A program made the translations under genes and the position numbers. Shown piece by piece: positions 47,410 to 58,482 of a DNA stretch of 64,000 nucleotides. The DNA comes from Metarhizium brunneum (lineage: Eukaryota > Ascomycota > Sordariomycetes > Hypocreales > Clavicipitaceae), in the NCBI RefSeq assembly GCF_013426205.1, contig NC_089422.1:992001-1056000 (forward strand), read 5' to 3'. The notes below the pieces were generated by a model. That model searched no databases, was not told where the DNA came from, and worked only from the letters and a program-made list of their open reading frames with translations. Every line of letters starts with the position of its first letter. Position 1 is the stretch's first letter.

Positions 47410-48458
47410 ATGAACAAGATCATCGGACGAAGCATGTGGTCTGAGGCCTCCGAGTACGAGCGTCTCAAATCACTTGAAAGAGAAGACGATGGCCTCGAAG
47501 AGCCTCACGAGCCCGAACGCCGCTCCACCGTCAGGCTACCGAGAAGGGTGTTCATGACGCTCCTGGCCTGCAACGCACTTCTGTTCATCGCATCAGTATA
47601 CATTCTTTGGGCGGGCACCCTTGGAAAACGCGCGCCCTCAGAGTGGGAATGCGCGCAGACCGTCTCGCCATGGTGTGAGTACACGTTGACGGCGTGAGGC
47701 CCGCAGCACCGCTTGCTGACCAGGCGAGCAGCGCCGTTATGGGAGGCAGTCGAGTTCTGGGAAGGCAATTTCGACAACGACTTTGCCCATCCCTCCAAGT
47801 ATCGCGGCCCGCCGACGCTGGAGCTGCAGAAAACCTGGGATGATCTCTGGGGCGGTAAGCACAGGTCTTTGTAAACTATATACGTGCTCCAACTGAACTG
47901 ACGCAATTCCAGTCCGCGGCATCGGAGTCGGCAGAGACGATTTGCAAAAGCTCAACAAAACCGACGTCGGTCAGTACATCGAGATCCGGGGAAGCGACCC
48001 CGACAACCCAACGTATGGCGCTGCGATAGAGGCCCTGCACCAGCTCCATTGTCTTGTAGGTGACTTTTCATTTCCGGGGCCGGACATTGTCTCGAATACA
48101 GCCGCCGGCTTGCGAGACGCATACACGTACGTAGACTTGGGCGTGGGCTGACCGGGACTACTGGCAGAACGTAATACGCCAATATACCTGGCCGCTGGAG
48201 ATGTATGACAAGTCGTGGGGGAACCTATACCCGTCCGACTTTGAAGACACGGCCACGGCACGGGTACACGTCGACCACTGCATAGAAACCCTTCGACTGA
48301 GCTTGATGTGCTATGCCGACGTGACGCCCGCGCTGCTGACGTACGACAAGGAGGCTGGTGGTCGGCGAACCGACTTCAACACCCATCACAAGTGCCGCAA
48401 CTTTGAAAAGATTATGGATTACATAGACGGACATGGGGTGCAGGTTGATCCTGCGTGA
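47410..48458 (+). CDS. UstYa-like oxidase (DUF3328 family)
   Basis: Four exons, 47410-47674, 47732-47854, 47913-48055 and 48168-48458, giving 273 residues. A short acidic cytosolic head is followed by one membrane helix (about residues 46-67) and a lumenal domain. The two HXXHC motifs that define the family are present: HQLHC at 172-176 and HVDHC at 211-215, with the connecting LNVIRQYTWP. UstYa-type proteins catalyse oxidative cyclisation or related steps in fungal RiPP and other specialised-metabolite pathways (ustiloxin, cyclochlorotine). Intron phases and the typical SPWSPLWEAVEF segment support the model. It is convergent with the P450 gene about 0.8 kb downstream. No RiPP precursor with repeated Kex2-bounded cores was found nearby. 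Confidence 0.9.
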
Positions 48459-49288
48459 GAGCCGGCTCCTCGTGCGGGACTTTTTGTGGCTGTATACCAA
48501 GGAAGACAGAAGGATGGATTAGATGGTGCAGGAGCTGCTTGGTGAGATTTCAAGTTGGCGCGCGTGTTTTGGGTTCCCGAGTCGAGGATTGATAGAATGA
48601 CGCCTTGGTGCAAGTGAGGGTTTTGGCCGCCATGCATGGGCCGTTTCGACGACGGCATGTGTGCGATGGGCAGGCCATGGATCCGGGCATGTCGTGACGT
48701 GTAACGAAACGAAACACTGGCTGTGGCGGGGACTATTCAATGCCAATGCATCTTTGAGCAACACTTGACTCTGCTCTGACTCGGACCAGTTGGCTACTTG
48801 GCACAGAGTACGTCTCAAGAAGAGTGTAATTTGGGGCGAGGAGCCTCTTGAGAAGAGGTAACGGAGCTAGATGTAGTCATTTGCATATTGATCAATAATA
48901 ACTGCGGGTTGATGAACCCTACAGTCAGTCTGACACTCCCGCTTGTATCAGCGATACTCTCCATCGCCATATCCCAGGGCAGGCTTTGCCAATGACGTGA
49001 ATACAGCTTTCCCCTGAGCACAAGGTTTTGTACGAATGCAAATCGTGGCAATTAGGTTTAGCGAGGGTCTCCTTCGCAATGGGACAATGCAGATAACCAA
49101 CATTTGCTTGAATCAGTGCAATATCGCCGCCTATAGCCCCATGAAACTCAAACATGATGTCCACGCAGAGGCAGACGGTGACAAGAAAAGCTTTAACTTT
49201 TGGGGACCTGGTCTCGAGGGCAATCTATCACCAGAGCAGCCAGACGTGTCCCCTCAAATACGCAACAATCGTTGAATCGACGCTGTAG
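48459..49288. other. Intergenic between convergent UstYa-like and P450 genes
   Basis: About 830 bp between two convergent stops. I see only short frames and no repeat or RNA gene. Confidence 0.5.
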
Positions 49289-51220
49289 CTACCAACCAAG
49301 GACCTCCCTTCTCCTGATTCTAAACGGCACAGCGCCCTTGACAGCCATTGTGCCCAAACCAAAGCCACGCATGTCCATTTTCAACGAGTCAACATCCACC
49401 AGGGGCTCAATGTCAAAGTACGTCACCATGACGGCAGCGGTGTAGATGATGTCACGCTTGGCGAAATGCCGACCCGGGCACTGCCTCTGCCCGCCGCCAT
49501 ACGGGATCCAAGATCCGTCCACGTCCTTGATCCCAAACGAGGCGCCGCCCGCCGATGCCGGGCAACCATCCTCTCTCCGACCCGCGCCCCGCGCCGGACC
49601 CGAGCCGCCGGCCTCGCTGCCATCCGCCCTCTTCGGCCCGCTGCCCGGCACGCCCTCGAACCTGAGGAACCTCTCTGCCCAAAACGTATCGAGGGGGTGC
49701 CGGCCGCCCTCACCGGCGTTCCACACCGCAGGGTCCATGTGCGCGACCGTCGTGCTCATGAGGACGAGATGGCCGCGCGGCACCACCCACTCCCTGACGT
49801 GTAGATTGTCAAAGAGGGGGACGCGCAGCAGGAGCATGTGCACGCGCAGCCGGAGCACCTCGGCGTAGATGGACTGCAGCAGCGGGTTCTCCAGCAGCAG
49901 GGCAATGTCGAGCCGTGCCGCCGGCGACCTGGAGTCGCGGCACTTGGCGACCTCGCGCCGCACCCTGCGCAGCAAGTCCTTGTCGCTGGTGATCTCGAGC
50001 ACGGCCCAGAGGCCGGCGACGACAGAGTTGCGGGTTGACCTGTGCCTTTGTTGGTTATCGAGTCGCTCATCGGGGGTTTGTTTCTCGCTTTCATCAAACT
50101 TACGCCCATATGACGCCAAAGTCGGCGGCCGCCATGGCGTCGGCGTCCATGTGGTCCATGTCGGAGAACAGCGCGTGGCGCTGGCGAAACACCCGGCTGC
50201 CCCAGAAGGGATCGTCGCCATTTTCGTCGACGGCGTCGTCGTGGAAGTTGAGCTGCGCGTGGCGGCGCCAGTCCTTGACGCAGGCCAGGAGCCGGTCGCG
50301 GCGGGCGTAGACCCGGGGTGCGAGGACGCGCGGCGTGCTCCGGAAGAGACAGTCGAGATGGCGGTCCAGCTTCCACAGCTCCTCGAGGAAGTGAGGATGC
50401 CGCTGCAGCAGGTAAGGCCCGCAGAGGGCATCTGTGTTGGCGTGGGAGACGTCCGCCTCGAATACTCGCGTCAGGTCCGGCATCTCGGTCCACTCGGCGC
50501 CGACGGGGAGCTGCCGGAGCCGCTGCGCCAGATGAATCTCGTATCGGTTCCAGAATGCCCTCATCCCCGGGCCGGATAGAAACTTGATCATGGGCCCGTA
50601 GGTGAGGTGGTCGATGCGGTTGCGAGGCTCGACGGGCGTGGCGGCCATGGGCTTGTGCCGATAGCCGGACTTGTCCAGGTCGTAGAGCTGGAGGGCTTCG
50701 CCGGACATGCCAAAGACGTTTCCGAGCACGAAGCGGTGCAGCACGGCCATTGTGCACGTCCACGAGTTCTTGAAGACGGCCTTGACCATGTCGGGGCCTT
50801 GGGTGAGACACATGTCTGTGTTCATGACGCGGACCCGTACGGGGTGCTCGTGCTGGAACAAACTAGTATATACAATTTTAGATGGCTTCTTTTTTTGAAG
50901 AGGAACAATCGGGAATTACATGCTTACCTAGAAGACAGCACCCAGTTCACGGGGTTTCGAGACAGGGCAAACGACAAGGTCGTCACGACCGGCCCAATAC
51001 TTGGAACCGTATAGGGCCAATACGGAGGCACTTTGGGACCGCCATGCTGCGCTCTTGACTTGAATATCCAGAAAGTCTTGATCCAGCTCGTCAGCAAGTA
51101 TAATGCGAACAGGATAGAAACCGAGCAGACCAAGTCGCATTGTGCCAGCCGTTCCACGAGCACATGCAGCGTCACAAGAGGGCTTCCAACGACCGATGCA
51201 TGCGCCATGGCAGATGACAT
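49289..51220 (-). CDS. Cytochrome P450, CYP7/CYP8-like
   Basis: Three exons, 51220-50928, 50862-50104 and 50039-49289, with 65- and 64-nt introns that close in frame, giving 600 residues. The N-terminus has a membrane anchor (about residues 30-48) and a Pro-rich hinge (PKVPPYWPYTVPSIGP). The K-helix motif EVLRLR and the heme loop PYGGGQRQCPGR with Cys at about 538 are intact. The I-helix reads ASTRNSVVAGLW in place of the usual AGxDT, as in CYP7/CYP8 (prostacyclin-synthase-like) enzymes, which often rearrange or hydroxylate without the normal acid-alcohol pair. A Gly/Ala/Arg-rich insert precedes the heme loop. It sits next to the UstYa-like gene, which suggests a joint role in a specialised pathway; substrate unknown. 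Confidence 0.9.
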
Positions 51221-52489
51221 GTCGTTGCCGACTTGGACTTATTCCAAAGTGACTGGACACTTTTACGTCCAGATGTCGCCTGCACAGCAACCCGGCGCGG
51301 CGGGAGAGCCAGTCGTTTATCTAGACTTGACCAAACACGATTCGTCCCAAAGCAGCCGACCGCTGGACCGATCAATGGCCCAAATCTACTTGGACAAAGC
51401 CGCAGCGCGTTTCAGATCATCCCATGCATATCAACCGACGGCACATGGAAGCCAGCCCATGCACCTACCCTGGCCGCCTTTGCCCCGTGGTCTCACCTTG
51501 TCAAGCAACAACCACGGTCACTTGCGTATCGATGTAGGTACAAGGGGACCGGCTCCTGGTCCAACTCTGCCGGATAATGCGCATTGTAGCGCGGCCTAGG
51601 AGCCGGATGTAACAGTACGACAACGGCGTCGATGCGCAGACGTGAGAGGGGGAGAAGGGAGTGAACGCCATCGACGCCCTCGTCTGGGCATGACTTTCTC
51701 GCGAGGGCTGAATTCGGCCTCTGATCCAATACCTTTGGCCAATTCCAACTTGCTACTCGGCACCAGACCACTTTTTTTACCCCGCGCCGTCGCCAGTCAG
51801 AAAGGGCTGGCAGACGGGGGACAATGTGACATCTGACATGGACGTTCTGGAATGAAGCAAGTGACACATCAGCACCCTCATACACCAGTTGACCTGTTTG
51901 GAGGGCCGTCGAAGCCTATAAGAACCACACGCGCGTCTGATGGCGCTTCGTGGCGTGCGCTGAAAAAGTTGTCCGGTCGACTGTCCTGTCGACTGGTCCG
52001 TCTTATATATGCGCATGTGGCGAAAATAGCATTCTCTATACATGGACCGCGAGGCCAAGGGGATACATACAGTATTGACAAGGACGGCGATGCCCACAGC
52101 TGGGCTTGGCCGTGGCGCCCGGTACCTTTGTCCAATGGACCGTTTTTTCAACCATCGAACCGAGGGCCTTCCTTGTCTCAGGAGAGGTGTGATGCCGCAC
52201 GCGACAGAGGCCGTCTGTTACAGATAGGCACGGGGCATTCTGGCCGTTTTCCCAGCGGCAGCGTATATATATATATATATTCGCCCGGCCCCCCGGGAGC
52301 CCATAATGAGCAGGGTATACTCTACAAGACCGGCCAAGAGAATAATATTCAACGCCCATATGTGGACCGCACCTTGTCCCCTTTCAACAGCCACATGGCG
52401 CACGGCACAAGGCCAACATGTACAAGGCAGCCCAATCTGCTCCTCCTCTACTTGCCGGCCACCCCTTGCTTCACGTACGCGTCTAGCAT
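51221..52489. other. Intergenic upstream of the P450 gene
   Basis: Between the P450 start and the 3' end of the NlpC/P60 gene, both on the minus strand. A long plus-strand frame crosses it (51852-52850) but has no protein-like features and runs antisense into the peptidase gene. It contains a (TA)n run at about 52264-52280. The P450 promoter should lie near 51230-51500. Confidence 0.5.
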
Positions 52490-53116
52490 CTACCAAAAGC
52501 GGACAGCATCAGGACAAATGCTCTCGCCACCGTACGAAGTCCAGATCTTCTGCTCTCGAACGGGAACACCGGTATGGGCGGCATTCACCATCCAGCCCGG
52601 CTTGGTGAAGATGCCGACGTGGACGACGCCCGTCTTGCAGTCGCCACCTTTGCCCCAAAAGAGCAGATCGCCGGCTTTGGCTTGCGCGCGAGGAATGTGC
52701 TTGCCCAGTTTGGAGGCGTATTGCGCCTGGGCGGTGCGGGCTGGCCGTATTCGATCGACGTTAGCTCTCAAGTTGGAAGAGGAGGTCGCGAGGACCAGGG
52801 CCACGCACGAATCTCCTTCTTCTCCGCCTGGTAGACAGAGTACTGGGTGAGACCGGAGCAGTCGAAGCCGCCGTTGGTGGGACCGTGGATGTTGCCACCG
52901 CCCCAGACGTAGGGCTTGCCCTTCATCTTGTCGGCTGCGGCGACGATGCCGGGCCCGGTGCGCCTCTCGAGGCCGGATTCCGAGGCCTGGGGGGGGGTGG
53001 TTAGTATGTGTGACTTGGGCCGGTGAGAGGCTGGGTTGGGAGTATACCTCGGTAGTTGTGGGCATGGCATAAGCGCCGGCGGCGAGGAAGACGGTAAAGA
53101 GAGAGGGCAACTTCAT
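52490..53116 (-). CDS. Secreted NlpC/P60-family peptidase, bacterial type
   Basis: Three exons, 53116-53048, 52986-52809 and 52740-52490, giving 165 residues. The first exon encodes a clean signal peptide (MKLPSLFTVFLAAGAYA). The mature part is one NlpC/P60 domain: YVWGGGN, FDCSGL with catalytic Cys66, IPRTAQAQY, AGDLLFW, VVHVGIF with His123, and NAAHTG with His138 as third residue. In bacteria this fold cleaves D-glutamyl bonds in cell-wall peptides (RipA-like). Fungi lack peptidoglycan, so I infer gene transfer from bacteria and a role against or around bacteria; its two introns show it has been adapted. Intron 2 uses GTGCGT. The start is fixed by the signal peptide. Confidence 0.92.
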   Translation of the reverse strand: MKLPSLFTVFLAAGAYAMPTTTEVYSQPSLSPAQVTHTNHPPPGLGIRPREAHRARHRRRSRQDEGQALRLGRWQHPRSHQRRLRLLRSHPVLCLPGGEEGDSCVALVLATSSSNLRANVDRIRPARTAQAQYASKLGKHIPRAQAKAGDLLFWGKGGDCKTGVVHVGIFTKPGWMVNAAHTGVPVREQKIWTSYGGESICPDAVRFW

Positions 53117-54785
53117 TTTGTGGATGGAGCGCTGTCGACTTGAGTGTTTTTGTTTGTTATATTTGAAACTTGCCTATGCTGAGCGGGCAAGTGACCCTAT
53201 TTGTAGCTTCTTCACGATCTTGGGCTCATGGTCATGTATCCATTGCGTATTGTTTCTGTAGCTAGATAGGGAGTCTTGTGCCAAAGGATCCGTCCTGTTC
53301 AGGGGAAACATGCAGCTGAAATGCAAGTTGGACGATCGATGCTACCTCAGCCGCACAGCAGGTTCATTAGCATCTGCCTTGTGGTGTAGACCTGGGGTAA
53401 AATTACTATTTTTACTCACGGGACAACGTTAAGCTCGGGCAAGATTGCCCTTTGGCCCCTGACTGGAAGCTGAATTTGCCCAGTGGCACCCAACTTGTTC
53501 AACATTCCAGGCCGCATTGTCAGCGTGCTGTCTTGTGCGTTTATGCCAGAGATAAGACGGGCCAACTTGGTTCCCGTCTTGGGCCAGAGTTTCCATGTAC
53601 ACACACAGGTCGAGTTGAGTCGCGCCCTGAGCTCAGCTATAATTCCGACTTGGTCTCACCGTCGAGGATTTCGTATTTCGTACCCAGCACACCGTCTCGC
53701 ATCTATTCACAATATTCAATGCTTCTTCTTTGAACTGTTCTCTCGTCCCCACACGACGCCCGCGGAGGCGGCAGAGGCGCTCGGCTCGTCGGGCCACTTC
53801 CGGAGCGGGGAGTCTGACATGCCTTCAAGGTCCGATGGGAGCCAGAACAATCACACTTCGTTATCATGCGGTGGCCAGAAACTCGATGACACTATTTTAT
53901 CGCAAGATAAGCAAGTCATTGCTTCAATTTTTAAAATGATATCGAATCGCCCGCGTATTGAACAAGCACACAAAACCATCAAGGGCAACTCCTTCTATTT
54001 ATGGCAACATGATGAGTACATACAACAACCGGACTGATGGGCGATTACCAGCGCCGGGGCCGGGGTTCTCTAGTGATCATGTCTGGTACCGAAATTGGGC
54101 AAAATTCCAGCCCTGGCTCCAGTCTTTTACTAGCTAACATTTGAAAGTCATCTAATTGACTTGTTAGACCAGACAGTGACAGCACTCCAGCGCCGTCAGC
54201 TGCAGGGTTTACTCGATGGAGGCTTCAGCTGAACTCGACCCATGTTAGCCCTGTGCTACGACACTACCTTGCCGAGTTGGAGCCATCGATGTGGTGGTTA
54301 CCCCGTACATGTCGCCCATTCCGGACACCCGTGCGGGAGTCACTTTCAAACACTTGAGGACAACCGAAGCTAGTATTGTCAGGAGATCATGGCCCTATCT
54401 TCGGGAGAAATAGTTGCGGAAACAAGCAACCCCGTCGTCCCGGCTTTGCTTCATCTTTTCTTTTCTCAAGCATCTTGCTCTTGGATCAGCCTATATTCTG
54501 GCCTCAATCCACCTCGTCTCATGCGTTGAGACAAACTCCAAATACCACGGTTCCGCCTCCAACATGCTCAATAGTTCGTCAATATGTTTCTCTATTATTG
54601 GGTATCAGGCACCTCTTTAGCGCTAGCCATCGGCCCAGAATATCCAACTTCTTCTCCTGTAGATGCTGGGATCATCAACACATCTAACCAAATATCCCTC
54701 TATCCCTCTATCCTCGACCACGCCGGTGTCGTCATTTTTTCACCCTCGCACAACACCAATGCAAACCATCATGAAGGCCGGTCCC
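53117..54785. other. Intergenic
   Basis: About 1.7 kb between the start of the NlpC/P60 gene and the 3' end of the glycosyltransferase gene. The short plus-strand frames at 53452-54037 and 54376-55037 have no recognisable domain or splice pattern. I see nothing else. Confidence 0.45.
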
Positions 54786-56413
54786 TCAAAATACCCGCTT
54801 CAAGCTGGGCCCAACCCAACTAGCCGCGTCGCATTTCCTGCTCAAACGCCACTGATCGATTCTCTCCGTCTCCCAGCCGGACTTATAATCGATCCACTTC
54901 CCCTCAACCTCGTGCGCCTCCTGCGGTCCCCCGTAGTGAATAGCGTGCAAGAGGTGACAAGTGTTCTGGTCTCGTCCTTTCCAAACCCACTGCATACATT
55001 CCCCATCCGCCCGGCACAGCTTCTGGCAAGCCTGTGACGAGTCTGCTTGGCGCTCCCCCAAAGGCACGAAACTACCACGGGCCTCGTTGTTCCAATTGTC
55101 GCGGGTTGAGTGCTGGCCCGGGCGGTAAAAGTGCCACAGGTCCGCATACATGAGCGGCTGCTGTGCCCAGAATCCGTCAGTCAGGCCAAGAACAGCCTCG
55201 AGCATGGCGCGGCGGACTTACCCCGTGTTTTCTGTGTTCAAACTCCCACCGCCACAGCTTGACCATGTCCTGCGTCGCGACCTTGTGCATCGTCACCAGC
55301 GGGTGGCACCAGTGGTCGCCGTCGAACGGGAGAGCCGTCAGCAAGTACGGCGTGAAGAGCGGATAGAAGCCCTGCAAGACGATGCCCAGCTCCCAGGCGG
55401 CGAAGCCGAGGATACTGTCGCCGCAGCACTCGCCGTCGTGCGCGAGATACCTGAACCTCTCGCTGAACGGCGGGTCGATGAACGCGCCGTTGGGCCCGGC
55501 GCGACGGTGAAGCAGCTTCTTCATGGCGCCGCGACTGAGGACGTATCCGGGGCCGCCGTTGGCAAACAGGGTGCCTTGGAGGCGTCTCCCGTCCCGGCGT
55601 CCGGGAGAGGCCGATCCCATGTACAGGGGCGTGTCGGGGTCCAGTGTGTCGAGAAAGCGAAACATGTTGTCCCAGAGAATATATCTGGGAATGATTGTTA
55701 ATGTCACCGCAGTCAGGGACAAGGCGTCGTACTTACGTGTCCGTCTCGTAAAAGACGTAGAATTCCTTGTTCGGCCTCATGGCCCACGCTCTCTCAACCG
55801 CCGGCAGGAACTTGAACTTATCCAAGGCCCAGCCATCAATCTTCTTAGCGGCCTCTTTATCTGTTTCCAATGTGCCGTTTTCCTTCATCTCCTTTTGCAG
55901 CAGGTACTGCTGGAACTTGGAGGTGTCCGAACCCTTCCGGTACGTATCCGGCAGATAAGCCAAGATGTCGATGACTTTGTGGCCGCGCAGAGTCTCCTCC
56001 ATATCTGAAAAGATCAACAAGTCGTCTGCGGAGAAGCAGGCGCTCACGCTGTCCAGCTGCGACTCAATCTTGTCTCGGTTCTCGCTGTATCCCATCTTCA
56101 GAACGGGCTGGATCCGCGACAGCTTGTGTCTGGGGAAACTGGCGCATAGTTCCTGGGTGCTTCTGTTACCGGGGCTCAGTGACACGGGCTGGAAGTCGCT
56201 CGTTGTTGGAAAGCTGTACGTCTTGTTGATCTCGTCGGGTTCCAGCCACAGCTTGTTGGGAGGAAGCTCCGGCACCGGTGCTGGCTCACGACGGCTCCAC
56301 AGAAAGAGGCTCGTGAGGAAGAACAAGGCCGCCGTCAGCAAGATGTTGCGATTGAGGCGCTTGTTGGTCAGAGGCGACAGGCGCGACCTGTCTGGCTGAT
56401 TGAAGGGCTTCAT
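54786..56413 (-). CDS. GT31-like type II Golgi glycosyltransferase
   Basis: Three exons, 56413-55737, 55684-55222 and 55160-54786, giving 504 residues. A short cytosolic tail and one membrane helix (about residues 23-39) make it a type II Golgi protein. The nucleotide-sugar site is YVFYETDTY (E223-T-D225, a DxD-like motif), followed by LYMGSAS, LFANGGPGYVLSRGAM and HDGECCGDSILG, the order seen in fungal fringe/C1GALT-like GT31 proteins. The last 100 residues add a Cys-rich segment (ACQKLC, GECMQWVW, NTCHLL) resembling a PAN/Apple-type module. Intron 2 has two adjacent in-frame CAG acceptors, so the length may be 503 or 504. Donor and acceptor sugars are unknown. Confidence 0.85.
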
Positions 56414-58409
56414 GGCCACCACGTCTATTCAGACGGCCAAAGTGGCGACACACAGCCGGCTTTGACGACTCGATGTTGCGGCTGCAGCAGATCAAGGTCA
56501 AGTCCCGTCATAATGTGTCGTCACTAGTCAACACGAAGCATCGTGACGGCTTTTTGTGGTGTCGAGGACTTGAGGGAGGGAAGGGGAGAGAAGACTCCAG
56601 ACCCAGGCAGGCAGAGGGGCGAGAGTTGGCTCGTCAGCTCGCTCTATGGCTGTGCAACCAACCGAGCCCGAATTCACTTGAGATGAAAAAAAAAAAAGTA
56701 ATACACAGCATGGTCCTTGTGCCCCTTGGCCGGGCTTGCAACAAAGCTCACCCACCTTGGCCTTCAAAGTTGTGGGTATCCGAACTGACGGGTGGCGTTC
56801 GGCGGCCCTGGAGACCAGTCCTGACGTCAATATGTCAACTGGTGTGACAGGGATAGGATTCACACAACATTGAAAGCCTCGTTTGCTTCCGGAGCAGATG
56901 GGCCGGTAAAGTCTCCGGGCGTTGACACCCTTGGCACCACCAAAGCTCTCTGTCCCGTTGTCAAAATATATTGAAGCCACCCGCGGCCCACCCTGGCCTT
57001 GTGCGTTTCTGTTGACCACGAGTCCACGACAGCCAGTTGCTCTGAGAAAGAAAAAAAGCTCATCAGCAAGACGGTCCCTGACGGGGTCCCTTGCTCGGTC
57101 ATTTCTCGTGACCCGTTCGGGAAGTCGCCGGCTCACCAATTGCGTGGTATGTTGCATGTGGCATCTTGGCATCTTCTTGGCGACCTTGGATCACGCCCAA
57201 TTCGCGCACGAGATGATGCCAGGTACCAGTTGACATGAACGCGATCCGCCGGCTCCCGTGTCAGACCCAGTGCATAATTTTGGCAAGGCTGAGCAGCCGC
57301 CGACTTTAATCGCGGTTTTGCTCCAAAGGACGAAAAACCGATCCGGAAGACTACTAGATGTTGGAGCCAAAGTGCATAAAAAAACGGGCGGTTTGTCTGG
57401 CCAACGCCCTGCCGCTTCCGGTCACATATTTGTGGCTTGGGCCGGTCAGCTGCCGGCGCTGGACGTGATTTCCAGTTGATATTACGTGGACGAGCCACAT
57501 GTGCTCCGTCTAAGTACTCCGTACTCCGTACATAGGATCAAATCCAAGTCTAATTGTAACATTGAAGTTATATGCGCGCTGTAAGCTTACCCTTGCTTCG
57601 TGGCTTAGCTATGAAGCGGCCCGCTTTATCGCTAGCTCTTACTGCGTGGCAGAGCTTTGCCTTCCATGTCTGGTTATTTTTTCTTCAATGTTTCTTAAAA
57701 ACAAAAGTCAACGGTCGCTTACGCAATCGAATAAGTACGCCTCGGACTTCCTTGCTTGTCGGGCCGCATGTTATTGTAGCGCGGATAAGCCTCGACCCAA
57801 CGTGCCAGGTGACTTCAAATGTTTGATTTGTCCAACTCGGTCGGTCTGATCTCCGACCCTTTTAGAAGCCGCAGCCTCCCGTTCCATCCGAGCCGCGACT
57901 TAGAATCGGCCGAGTAGATGAGTCGCCCAGTGCAATTTGTGGCGGCCAGTCTGCAATTTTTCTTTTTCCGGAAGCGGTTCATCGCTCTCTGCTTCTCTCA
58001 TGTCGCTCAAAAAGACTACCCGCCGCATCGACCATTGATTCATGTAAATTTAGTATATACTCAGCCCTCGCGTCCTGTACGAAGGAGGCTATCCTGTTGT
58101 AAAGCAAGTATTCCTCGCCAACGTAGGTCTCGTCGCTGGCACAAAAGACGACCAGGTTTTATCAAAAGAAAAGAGAAATCATCTGGTCGCTTAGATTGTT
58201 TCTCTATTGTCTCAAGATCCACCAATCCGAGGCAGAGCTTCATCTTGTAAGCGAATAACCCAATGCATTATACAGAGTAGTACTTGCAAGTGCAACGCTC
58301 GCTACAAGGTCCAAAGAAGCTGCCCGAGCTCAACTATTCGCTACAATCAGTCAACGTCACGACGAGAGAGACGAGCCCAAGCAACTGAAAGGCAAAAAGA
58401 GAATCGAGT
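56414..58409. other. Intergenic
   Basis: About 2 kb from the glycosyltransferase start to the tRNA gene. It holds an A-run at 56685-56696 and two overlapping copies of TACTCCGTA (57515-57530). No gene is supported on either strand. Confidence 0.45.
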
Positions 58410-58482
58410 GGTTTCGCCCGGGCTCGAACCGGGGACCTTCTCGGTGTTAGCGAGAAATCATGACCAACTAGACCACGAAACC
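58410..58482 (-). tRNA. tRNA-Val (anticodon AAC)
   Basis: 73-nt cloverleaf on the minus strand without intron. The acceptor stem pairs GGTTTCG with CGAAACC. The D-arm (GTCTAGTTGGTC) is followed by an anticodon stem TCTCG/CGAGA with loop CTAACAC, so the anticodon is AAC. The T-arm is CCCGGTTCGAGCCCGGG, containing the B box. A run of five T on the coding strand at 58398-58394 serves as the Pol III terminator. Confidence 0.96.

Noticed and set aside
51852..52850. 332-residue plus-strand frame between the P450 and NlpC/P60 genes
   Set aside because: No domain, low-complexity mixture, and its end runs antisense through two exons and an intron of the peptidase gene.
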